Shown here one piece after another: positions 1 to 7,493 of a stretch of DNA of 64,000 nucleotides. The stretch is taken from positions 1,807,187 through 1,871,186 of the forward strand of contig NZ_CDME01000002.1 of assembly GCF_000826545.1 (NCBI RefSeq). Direction: 5' to 3'. Position numbers and translations under genes: made by a program. The notes under the pieces are model-generated. The model did not search any database and had not been told where the DNA came from. It was given only the letters and a program-made list of their open reading frames with translations. How positions within the stretch are numbered: the stretch's first letter is position 1; each line of letters starts with the position of its first letter. Source of the DNA: Kibdelosporangium sp. MJ126-NF4. GTDB taxonomy: Bacteria > Actinomycetota > Actinomycetes > Mycobacteriales > Pseudonocardiaceae.

Positions 1-64
1 CCATTCCTCGCAACATTGCTCTCTCCCTGTTCCCGATGAGCTGATGTCCACCATGCTCCCGGGT

Positions 65-89
65 AAAGTGCTCACCGAGTGAGCACTTT
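65..89 (-). terminator. Perfect 11-bp stem-loop after the phosphatase gene
   Basis: AAAGTGCTCAC (65-75) and its exact reverse complement (79-89) are separated by three bases. The hairpin touches the stop codon of the minus-strand phosphatase gene, so it is most likely that gene's transcription terminator. No clear T-run follows on either strand, which is common in actinomycete terminators. It could also serve a plus-strand gene entering from the left edge. Confidence 0.6.
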
Positions 90-709
90 CAGGACAGCGT
101 CCGAAACTCTCCGGGAAAACCGGTCCACCGCAGCTCAGCGGGCAGGTGGCCCATGTCGTTGAACACCAGGAGCGACGACGCGCGATCCGGGGCGTAGCGG
201 ATGACGCTCAGCGCCGCGTTGGCGTGGTTGAGGGCGAGCCAGCGCCACTTCGGCGCCTCGTGCGCCTGGTTGACCAGCCACCCGGCCAGGTAGTTGTGGG
301 TGACGAGCAGTTCGTAGCGGTCCCGGTCGTCCTCAGTGGGGCCGGTGAAGCGCGTGACCGCCTCCCTGAGCAGTTTCGCGCCGCGCTGGCGTTCCAGGAT
401 CGTGAACTCGCTGAGGAAGCTCAGCAGCACGTCCGCCGAGTCCGCCGGGAGTTCCGCGCGGTCCGGGGTGTACGGCAGGTAGTCGCCCGCCGCCTCCAGC
501 GCCTGCACGGGCACGTCGCCGAGGTGCTCGGCCACCAGCTTCGCCGTCTGCTCCGCCCTGGCCAGCGGGCCGTGGTAGACGGCGTCGAACGGCACCTGTT
601 TCAGTCGGTGACCGAGCAGCACGGCCTGGCGACTGCCCGCCTCCGTCAGCGCCGACTCGTCCGGCAGCGCCTCCGCGTGCCTCGTCAGAAACAGGTAGCG
701 GCTGCCCAT
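89..709 (-). CDS. Histidine phosphatase superfamily protein
   Basis: A 206-residue cytosolic protein. It opens with YLFLTRHAEA, the RH(G/A) signature of the phosphoglycerate mutase-like histidine phosphatases; the His at residue 11 would be the phospho-acceptor. A second conserved His lies in VTHNYLAGW. The start at 709 is preferred over upstream in-frame codons because GGGAGGA lies just before it and the RHA motif then sits at the N-terminus, as in the family. The substrate (phosphoprotein, sugar phosphate or nucleotide) cannot be told. The gene is monocistronic on the minus strand and ends in a strong hairpin. Confidence 0.8.
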   Translation of the reverse strand: MGSRYLFLTRHAEALPDESALTEAGSRQAVLLGHRLKQVPFDAVYHGPLARAEQTAKLVAEHLGDVPVQALEAAGDYLPYTPDRAELPADSADVLLSFLSEFTILERQRGAKLLREAVTRFTGPTEDDRDRYELLVTHNYLAGWLVNQAHEAPKWRWLALNHANAALSVIRYAPDRASSLLVFNDMGHLPAELRWTGFPGEFRTLS

Positions 710-797
710 GGTGTCCTCCCAGTTCGTGGCACTCCCTGACTGGTGGACGTGTCGCCTGCGAATCGGTTGCGCAGTGATCTTGACGGGGGATCTTGCA

Positions 798-2576
798 CTA
801 CACAGGCGTGGCGGTGGGACGGTAAGAGCACTGGTAGCCGGTGGTGACGGTACTGCGCAACGCCATCGCCGCCGCGGGTTCCCGCGCCTCGACGGCGTCG
901 ATCGCGCGGGTGATGGCCTTCCGCACGGCGATCCGGGCACGTTCGGCCGACCCGGTGAACGCGCGTGATCGGCCCGCGCGGCCGGTACTGCGTTCGATCT
1001 CCGCGGTCAGCGCGTCCAGTTCGACCTCAAGACGGGCGACTCGCGCGTGATCGGCGTTGTCCCGCGCCTCGGTGATCTCCGCGACGAGCACGTGCGCCCG
1101 TGCCGTGTAGGCGGCGCGGGCGGTGTCGTCGATCAGCGGCTGGTTCGCCGAGTCCGGGCCGCCGGAGACCAGGTCGAGCGCGGAGATCTCGGTGCCGGGA
1201 TTGGCGACCAGCCTGGCGAGGTACCGAACACCGACCAGGTCGTCCACTGTGGTCTCCCGGTCGCCGTACCCGACGACCCAGTGGTTGTCCCGGTGTCCCA
1301 GGGAGATCGTCTGCGGTTTCAGGCAGCGGCCCATCCGGTTGGTCATGCCCATCGCGTTCGCCTCGGCGATCGCGCTGTCGAGCAACTCGTTGGCACGCGG
1401 CCGGTCCCCGTGGTTGTTGCGGCGCAGCAGCGCCTCGGCGAGGTCGGCCCGCGCGTACGCGGTCAGCGGCCGGTGTCCCAGCCGGACGTTGGCGGTGACC
1501 GCTCGTGTCAGATGGTCGATGGCCGTGTCCATGTCGCCGAACGTCAACGCGGCCATCCCCAGCGGAAGCTCGGTCGAGCCAAGGCACGTGACGCCGACCG
1601 ACGGCACCATCGGCAGGTGCGCGTACGGCAGCAGCAGGTCGTAGGCCTGCCGGGCCACGGTTTCCTCCTGCAGCAGCGCGGCGGCGTGCACGACGGCGAA
1701 CATGAAAGCCAGCCACGTACTGATGTACGGGATGTTCTCCAGCCCGATCGAGGTGATCCTCTGCAGCGCCGACCGGGCCCGGTCGTGCGCGCCCGCCTCG
1801 GCCGCCAGCAGCGCGCTCGTGGCGTTGAACGTGAAGTTGAGGTCCGGCATGGTCGGCGAGTTCGCCATCTGCTCGGCCAGATCGGCCAGTTCGCTGCCCC
1901 GTCCCTGCAGCCACCGGATCGAGAACAGCTGGGCGTGGTAGTAGGCGAGCGCGTCGGCGTCACCGAGCTCGGCACCGCGTTGATAGCAGACCGCTGCCTG
2001 GTCGGCCGCCTCGTCCAGCCGTCCCGCACGGACCAGCAGCATGACCTCCATGGCGGAGTGGATGTACAGCACACTGCGGGATTCCAGCGCCGACGCGCGT
2101 CTGCCCAGTTCGGTCAACGACCGTTCGGCACGCGGATCGCCGAGATGGAACAGGTCGATCGTGCGACGGCAGATGCCGACGAGCGTGAGCGTGTCCAGCC
2201 CGGCGGCGGCCGCGACCACGATGAGCTCCTCGGCGACCGCCAGCCGCTGCTCGCCGTACTGGGGCGAGAACATCGCGTGGTGTGTCAACGACAGCGCCTC
2301 GGCCAGTGCCAGTTGGTCGCCGGTCCGGCGGGCGTCGTCGAGCGCCTCCAGCATGCCGTCGAGCGTGGCGTTCTCGAACGCCTCCTCCGCCGTCAGCCGG
2401 GTCCGCAACCGGGCGCGCAGTACGTCCGCGCCGACCGGTAGCTGCTCGATCGCCCCGTGCAGCAAGGACTTCGTGCGGGCACGGTCGGCCTTGGTGCGGT
2501 ACTTGTTGACGCTCATCCCGCCAAGGCCTACAGCGGCCTCGGCAAGCAGCACCACTAAATCAGACGTCTCCCCCAC
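798..2576 (-). CDS. C-terminal half of an AfsR/LuxR-type TPR regulator, probably 5'-truncated
   Basis: 592 residues, mostly alpha-helical TPR-like repeats (about 30-420), followed by a compact C-terminal domain (about 425-590) with AITRAIDAVEAREPAAAMAL and a final GYQCSYRP. This matches the C-terminal part of large actinobacterial regulators that normally begin with a BTAD, AAA ATPase or cyclase region. None of those N-terminal parts is present, and the first residues (VVLLAEAAVGLGG) look like the inside of a TPR helix. An alternative ATG is at 2516. The 5' end lies 73 bp from the truncated 3' end of the sigma-recombinase ORF, so the two may meet at a deletion scar. Function as it stands is doubtful; it could be a pseudogene. 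Confidence 0.6.
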   Translation of the reverse strand: MGETSDLVVLLAEAAVGLGGMSVNKYRTKADRARTKSLLHGAIEQLPVGADVLRARLRTRLTAEEAFENATLDGMLEALDDARRTGDQLALAEALSLTHHAMFSPQYGEQRLAVAEELIVVAAAAGLDTLTLVGICRRTIDLFHLGDPRAERSLTELGRRASALESRSVLYIHSAMEVMLLVRAGRLDEAADQAAVCYQRGAELGDADALAYYHAQLFSIRWLQGRGSELADLAEQMANSPTMPDLNFTFNATSALLAAEAGAHDRARSALQRITSIGLENIPYISTWLAFMFAVVHAAALLQEETVARQAYDLLLPYAHLPMVPSVGVTCLGSTELPLGMAALTFGDMDTAIDHLTRAVTANVRLGHRPLTAYARADLAEALLRRNNHGDRPRANELLDSAIAEANAMGMTNRMGRCLKPQTISLGHRDNHWVVGYGDRETTVDDLVGVRYLARLVANPGTEISALDLVSGGPDSANQPLIDDTARAAYTARAHVLVAEITEARDNADHARVARLEVELDALTAEIERSTGRAGRSRAFTGSAERARIAVRKAITRAIDAVEAREPAAAMALRSTVTTGYQCSYRPTATPV

Positions 2577-2649
2577 GATCTTGTAGAACCGCGGGTGATC
2601 GGCTGGATACGTCCACGAGCTGATTGAGTAGGCAAACGTTATGACCGGT

Positions 2650-4587
2650 TCACGGGCGCGGTTTGAGCTGGGTGAGGGTGTATCCGTGGCCCGCCGGGTC
2701 CAGTGGCCGGGTGGCCTGCTTGAACAGGTACTCGGCGCGCGGATAGGACAACCGGCCGCGTCCGGTTTCCGGGCAGAGGTCCTCCGGCGCGGGCATCCGG
2801 GCGGGAACCGGGCGCCGGTCGGCGCGGAACAGTGGGCCGCGGGTGCGGCCGTCCATCAACAGCGCCAACAGTTTCGCTGTCCCCGAACGCCAGCCGACCC
2901 ACTGGTTGCCCACACGGGCACGACGGTCGGCCACGTCGACGTCCTGCACGTTCAGCGACAACACCGTCGTCACGGCGGCACCGGACTCGTGCAGCAGGCG
3001 CCACAATGTCCGTTCACGCAGCGGGGCGTCCATGCTCCACAACAGCTCCAGGCGCAGCGGGTCCAGGACGTCCTGCCGGGCAGGCGGTTCGGGACGCCGG
3101 ACGAGGCCGCTGTCCAGGCCGGGCGCCGACGCCCACGCGGCGAACGAGCGGACCGCCGACCGGTGCCGGTTCCACGTCTTGGCCGCGGCGCCCTGCCAGG
3201 CCGTCGCGAACACTCGGGCCACCTGGTCCGGTGTCAGCGATGCCAACGGCAACTGCTCCCCCAGCGCCCGGCACAGCCGTCCCACGGTCTGGCTGTAGGA
3301 ACGGAGTGTGGCCGTGTCCAAGTCGGAGCGGGCCAGGAACTCCCGCGCCGCTTCACCGAGCGTGGGCCCGCTCGAAACCGGAACGATCGACGCGGCACGA
3401 CGCAGCAGGAACGTGCGTTCGGCCGTGTTCCTGGTCAGTGCCGCGGCGCGTTCGTACTCCAGGCGGGCCTCGTCGTGCCTGCCGAGTTGCTCCAGCAGGT
3501 CGCCGCGGACGCTGGGCAGCAGGTGGTAGTCCCGCAGTGCCGGGTTGTCCATCAGGGAGTCGGCCAGGTCGAGCCCGGCTTGCGGCCCCTGCGCCCTGCC
3601 GACCGCGACCGCGCGGTTGAGCTGCACGACCGGCGTCGGCAGTTGACGCACCAGTGCCGCGTACAGGTTGGCGATCTGGGGCCAGTCGGTGTCCTGCGCG
3701 GTCCTGGCCTGTGCGTGGCAGATGGCGATCGCGGCCTGCAGGACGTACGGGCCCGCCTGCCCGCCGATGTCGCGTGCCCGCAGCATGGCGGTGAAACCGC
3801 GGCGGATCAGCGCCGGATCCCAGCGGCCACGGTCCTGGTCGTGCAACTGGACCGGTTCGCCGTGCGGGCCGGTGCGCGCGGCCTGCCGGGACGCCTGGAT
3901 CTCCATCAGCGCGACCAGGCCGAGCACCTCGGCCTCGTGCGGAGCGAGCGCGGCCAGCATCCGGCCGAGCCGCAACGCCTCGAGGCACAGTCCCGGCCGC
4001 ATCAGGTCGTCGCCCGCAGTGGCCGAGTAGCCCTCGTTGAAGATCAGGTAGATGACCTCGAGAACCGCAGGGATGTCCGCGGCCGGGGTTCGTTCGTGCT
4101 CGGCCAGCGTCCGTTTGGCCACGGCGATGCGCCGGGTGATGTTCAGCTCGGTGGTGAGCAGCGCCCTGGCGATCTCCGCCGCGCTCAGCCCGCCGAGCAG
4201 CCGCAGGGTGAGCGCCGCGCGGTCGCGGGCGGGCAGGACGGGATCGCAGGTGATGAACATCAGCCGCAGGACGTCGTCCTCGTCCTGCGGCTGCTCCTCG
4301 TCGTGCTCTCGGACGAGTTCGGCCTGCTTGTTCTGTGTTTGTTTCCTTTGGGCGAGCTTCGCACGCCGGATGTGGTCGACGGCACGGCGTTTGGCGATGG
4401 CCATGAGCCAGGCGCCCGGGTTGTCCGGGACGCCTGACTCCGGCCACTGCTCCAACGCGGCGACGAGCGCGTCCTGTGCCAGTTCCTCGGCCAGTCCGAC
4501 GTCGTGCACCATCCGGGTCAGCCCGCCGATGATCTTCGCGGATTCCAGCTTCCAGACCGCGTCGATCGCCCGGTGGGCGTCGGTCAC
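2650..4587 (-). CDS. ECF42-type sigma factor fused to a degenerate tyrosine-recombinase domain
   Basis: 645 residues from a GTG start that overlaps the upstream DGPF gene by GTGA. Residues 1-170 hold the sigma2 and sigma4 regions (EELAQDALVAALEQW, GGLSAAEIARAL), and 175-400 the helical TPR-like tail typical of ECF42 sigma factors, which usually end near 400-410. Here the frame continues. Residues 407-490 resemble a phage-integrase core-binding domain (TLRSYSQTVGRLCRALG, TWNRHRSAVRSFAAWA). Residues 505-645 resemble the catalytic domain of actinobacterial tyrosine recombinases, but the first catalytic Arg position reads Ala (ESGAAVTTVL) and the ORF stops at GYTLTQLK, where the HxxR box should start. 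The recombinase part is therefore almost certainly inactive. The sigma part probably acts with the neighbouring DGPF protein. Confidence 0.8.
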   Translation of the reverse strand: MTDAHRAIDAVWKLESAKIIGGLTRMVHDVGLAEELAQDALVAALEQWPESGVPDNPGAWLMAIAKRRAVDHIRRAKLAQRKQTQNKQAELVREHDEEQPQDEDDVLRLMFITCDPVLPARDRAALTLRLLGGLSAAEIARALLTTELNITRRIAVAKRTLAEHERTPAADIPAVLEVIYLIFNEGYSATAGDDLMRPGLCLEALRLGRMLAALAPHEAEVLGLVALMEIQASRQAARTGPHGEPVQLHDQDRGRWDPALIRRGFTAMLRARDIGGQAGPYVLQAAIAICHAQARTAQDTDWPQIANLYAALVRQLPTPVVQLNRAVAVGRAQGPQAGLDLADSLMDNPALRDYHLLPSVRGDLLEQLGRHDEARLEYERAAALTRNTAERTFLLRRAASIVPVSSGPTLGEAAREFLARSDLDTATLRSYSQTVGRLCRALGEQLPLASLTPDQVARVFATAWQGAAAKTWNRHRSAVRSFAAWASAPGLDSGLVRRPEPPARQDVLDPLRLELLWSMDAPLRERTLWRLLHESGAAVTTVLSLNVQDVDVADRRARVGNQWVGWRSGTAKLLALLMDGRTRGPLFRADRRPVPARMPAPEDLCPETGRGRLSYPRAEYLFKQATRPLDPAGHGYTLTQLKPRP

Positions 4588-4910
4588 GAGAAGACCTGGT
4601 GGATCCGGCTCACGCCGTCGCCGGTGATGGCGAGGAACCGGCGGGCGAGCTCCCGCATCTCGTCCTCGGAGCGGACGTCGACCAGCGCGAAGCCGCCGAC
4701 GGTCTCCTTGGCCTCCGCGTAGGGCCCGTCGGTCACGGTGATCTCGCCGTCCTGCTGGGTCATCAGCAGGCCATTGGGGTCAAGGCCACCGGTCGCGACG
4801 AGGATCCCCGACGCCGACAGCTCGGCGATGAACTTGCCCATCTCGGCGAACAGGGCCTCGTCCGGAGCGGTCTCGTTCTCTTTCCGCATGGACATCATCA
4901 GGTAGCGCAT
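4584..4910 (-). CDS. YCII-related DGPF-domain protein
   Basis: 108 residues with the family signature TDGPYAEAKE and the N-terminus MRYLMMSM. DGPF proteins are the known genetic partners of ECF42 sigma factors, and here the gene directly precedes and overlaps one. The ATG at 4910 is preferred over 4928 because AAAGGA lies eight bases upstream and the protein then begins like its relatives. Its biochemical activity is not established; it probably belongs to the signalling or output side of the ECF42 unit. A candidate ECF-like promoter upstream cannot be confirmed by eye. Confidence 0.85.
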   Translation of the reverse strand: MRYLMMSMRKENETAPDEALFAEMGKFIAELSASGILVATGGLDPNGLLMTQQDGEITVTDGPYAEAKETVGGFALVDVRSEDEMRELARRFLAITGDGVSRIHQVFS

Positions 4911-5047
4911 GGTCTCGGTCCTTTTCACAGTCGGTTCGGGGGTGTTTCGCCCTCACGTCGAACCGAGCATGTGACAGGGAATGTACCCGTTCCCTGTCAC
5001 ATCACTGAACCGACGCCTGGGCAGAACCTCCGTGAAAGGACCAGGAC
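4911..5047. promoter_or_regulatory. Divergent promoter with a 13-bp perfect inverted repeat
   Basis: The spacer between the DGPF-sigma operon and the DUF998 gene holds ATGTGACAGGGAA (4969-4981) and its exact complement (4990-5002), with eight bases between. A site of this symmetry between divergent genes is most simply an operator for a dimeric regulator; a terminator is unlikely because no gene ends here. On the minus strand GTTCGA and CGA elements about 17 bases apart lie between the repeat and the DGPF start and loosely resemble the bipartite ECF42 promoter, but the match is imperfect. Confidence 0.6.
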
Positions 5048-5590
5048 ATGACCACTCGCACGCTTCTCACCTGCGGAATCATCGCCGCGCCGCTGTGGAC
5101 CGCCGTCTCGCTGGCGCAGGCCGCGACCCGCTCGGGCTACTCACTGCTGCGCGAACCGCTGAGCATGCTCGCCGCCGGACCGCTCGGCTGGATCCAGATC
5201 GCCAACTTCGTCGTCGCGGGCGTGCTGTTCGTCCTCGGCGCGATCGGGTTGCGCCGGGTGCTCGGCCGCACTTGGGCACCGCGGTTGGTGCTGGTCAACG
5301 GCGTCGGCATGATCGCGGCCGGAATATTCACCATGGACACCCAGCCGTACGCGCACATGGCGGCGGGAACGATCACCTTCGGCTGCCTGATCGCGGCCTG
5401 CTACGTGCTCGGAAAGCACTTCGGCTGGCGTTCCTGGACGGCGGGCACGGCACTGCTGGTCGGCAACGGCTGGGCGATGAGCGGCGCGCCGGGCGGCTCG
5501 TTGACGCTGGCTGTGGGAGCGATCGCAGCGATGTTGTGGATCTCCGCGGTGAGCGGGAGGTACCGTCAAGATCTCTCCGTGGCGGTCTGA
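5048..5590 (+). CDS. DUF998 family membrane protein
   Basis: 180 residues with six predicted membrane helices. The segment SGYSLLREPLSMLAAGPLGWIQIANF is characteristic of DUF998 proteins, whose role is unknown. The start follows a clear AAAGGA site. The gene is divergent from the ECF42/DGPF operon and shares its control region, so it is a candidate target of that sigma factor. A sulfotransferase-fold gene follows 14 bp downstream, probably in the same transcript. Confidence 0.8.
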   Translation: MTTRTLLTCGIIAAPLWTAVSLAQAATRSGYSLLREPLSMLAAGPLGWIQIANFVVAGVLFVLGAIGLRRVLGRTWAPRLVLVNGVGMIAAGIFTMDTQPYAHMAAGTITFGCLIAACYVLGKHFGWRSWTAGTALLVGNGWAMSGAPGGSLTLAVGAIAAMLWISAVSGRYRQDLSVAV

Positions 5591-5604
5591 GAGGACGGTT
5601 GCGC

Positions 5605-6249
5605 ATGGTCGAGATCATCGGAGCCGGTTTCGGGCGCACCGGAACGGCGTCACTGAAGCGGGCACTTGAGCTGCTCGGTTTCGACCCGTGCCACCACATG
5701 AGCGAAGTCCTCAGGCAGCCGAGGACCACTGTGGAATGGACGACGGCGCTCAACGGCGACCCCAGCGTGCTGCCCGACCTGCTCGGCGACTATCGGGCCA
5801 CGCTGGACTTCCCGTCCTGTCTGCTGTGGCGCGAACTGCTGGAGCTGTACCCCACGGCGAAGGTGCTGCTCACTGTGCGCGACCCGAAGTCGTGGTACGA
5901 CAGTGCCCGCGCGACCGTCCTCAACCCGATCCGCGGCCAGAACATCGACGAGGGGCTCGCCGCGCTGCTGATGCCGTTCTCGGAGGCGATGGCAGCCCGC
6001 GGTTTCCGGCGCGACCTCGGCGAGGACGAGACCATCGCGGTGTTCAACCGGCACAACGACGCGGTGCGGGCCGATGTCGAGCCCTCCCGCCTGCTGGTCT
6101 ACGAGGTGGGCCATGGCTGGGAACCGCTGTGCGAGTTCCTCGGCACAGACGTTCCGGACGTGCCGTTCCCGATCTCGAACGAGTCGGCGTCCTTCCGGGA
6201 CAACGTCGGCAAAGTGCTCAGCGGCCGTGCCGAGGATCTGGCCAATTAG
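5605..6249 (+). CDS. Sulfotransferase-fold family protein
   Basis: 214 residues starting IIGAGFGRTGTASLKRALE, a PAPS-binding-type P-loop seen in the small Sulfotransfer_4 group, followed by the conserved VLLTVRDPKSWYDSAR segment that binds the 3'-phosphate in sulfotransferases. True substrates of this bacterial group are mostly unknown. The ATG at 5605 is chosen because the P-loop must be N-terminal and GAGGAC lies before it. The gene probably forms a unit with the DUF998 gene upstream. Confidence 0.75.
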   Translation: MVEIIGAGFGRTGTASLKRALELLGFDPCHHMSEVLRQPRTTVEWTTALNGDPSVLPDLLGDYRATLDFPSCLLWRELLELYPTAKVLLTVRDPKSWYDSARATVLNPIRGQNIDEGLAALLMPFSEAMAARGFRRDLGEDETIAVFNRHNDAVRADVEPSRLLVYEVGHGWEPLCEFLGTDVPDVPFPISNESASFRDNVGKVLSGRAEDLAN

Positions 6250-6296
6250 ACTGCCCGATTGGACCGCGGCGCGATCACGCACGCCCGTAGTGTGGT

Positions 6297-7493
6297 GTGG
6301 TGAGCGACGGTTCTCCTTTCCTCGAAACCTCTCCCAGCGTGCGGAACGCCGCGTTCGGCGCACTGGTCGAGTCCGGCCCGATCCACCACACGACGCTGTT
6401 CACCGGCGTGCCGGTCTGGCTGGTCACCGGGCACGCCGAGGCACGACAACTGCTGACCCACCCGAACGTCGTCAAGTCGCTCACCGAGGTGCCACACCGG
6501 GAGCACTTCCCGGAAGCCCTGATCAAAGCGACCAACACGCACATGTTGGCGACCAATCCGCCGGACCACACCCGGCTGCGCAAGCTGGTCTCGGCGGTGT
6601 TCACCCGCCGCCGGATCGACGAGCTCGAACCGAGGATCAAGCAGCTCAGCGCGTCCCTGCTGGACGAGCTGGCCGCGCGTGGCGGCGGGCCGGTCGACCT
6701 GCTCGGCGGCTACGGCTATCCCCTGCCGATCACGGTGATCTGCGAGCTGATCGGCGTGCCGTCGCTGCAGCGGGACGACTTCCGTGAGCTGTCCCAGGTG
6801 GCGATGACCGGGCCGGTGCAGCCTCCCGAGGTCTACGTCGCCGCGGTGACGAAGCTGGTGGGCCTGGTCCGCGGAATGATCGACGAGAAGCGGGCAAACC
6901 CGGGCGAGGATCTGCTGTCCGCTCTGGTCGCGGTCCGCGACGGCGGCGACAAGCTGACCGACGACGAGCTCACCTCGATGATCTACCTGCTGCTGATCGC
7001 GGGCCACGAGACGACCGTCAACCTGATCGTCAACGGCGTCTACGCCCTGTTGACGCATCCGGAGCAGCTGGCGAAGCTGCGCGCGGACCGGTCACTGGTC
7101 GCCTCGGCGGTCGAGGAGTTGCTGCGCTACGACAGCCCGGTCATGGTGACCATTCCCGCTCTGACCAACGGTCCCGTCGAGATCGGTGACGTGACCGTTC
7201 CCGACGGCGCGGTCGTCCTGGCGGTGGTGTCGGCGGCGAACCGCGATCCCCACCGGTTCACCGCACCGGACACAGTGGACATCACCCGGTCCGACAACTC
7301 CCACATGTCGTTCGGGCACGGGATCCACCACTGCCTCGGCGCCCCACTGGCCCGGCTGGAGGCCAGGATCGCCGTCAACGACCTGCTGGAGAGGTTCCCG
7401 TCGCTGCGCCTCGCCAAGCCCGACGAGGAGCCCGCCCGCTATCCGGGCCTGCTCCTCAACGGGATGACGCGCCTGGACGTGTTCATCGACTGA
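6297..7493 (+). CDS. Cytochrome P450 (CYP107/105-like)
   Basis: 398 residues with all key P450 features: C-helix PPDHTRLRKLV, I-helix AGHETT, ExxR within VEELLRYDSP, the ANRDPHRF segment, and the heme loop FGHGIHHCLGAPLAR with the Cys thiolate ligand. It is a soluble bacterial class I enzyme needing external ferredoxin; no ferredoxin gene is next to it. The start is one of two adjacent GTG codons at 6297/6300. It ends convergently with the ABC transporter gene, overlapping by 11 bp. The substrate is unknown. Confidence 0.9.
   Translation: MVSDGSPFLETSPSVRNAAFGALVESGPIHHTTLFTGVPVWLVTGHAEARQLLTHPNVVKSLTEVPHREHFPEALIKATNTHMLATNPPDHTRLRKLVSAVFTRRRIDELEPRIKQLSASLLDELAARGGGPVDLLGGYGYPLPITVICELIGVPSLQRDDFRELSQVAMTGPVQPPEVYVAAVTKLVGLVRGMIDEKRANPGEDLLSALVAVRDGGDKLTDDELTSMIYLLLIAGHETTVNLIVNGVYALLTHPEQLAKLRADRSLVASAVEELLRYDSPVMVTIPALTNGPVEIGDVTVPDGAVVLAVVSAANRDPHRFTAPDTVDITRSDNSHMSFGHGIHHCLGAPLARLEARIAVNDLLERFPSLRLAKPDEEPARYPGLLLNGMTRLDVFID

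Noticed and set aside
2641..4437. Long plus-strand ORF (598 codons) opposite the sigma factor
   Set aside because: Low-complexity Arg/Gln/Pro-rich product, antisense to a gene with clear domains; a GC-bias shadow.
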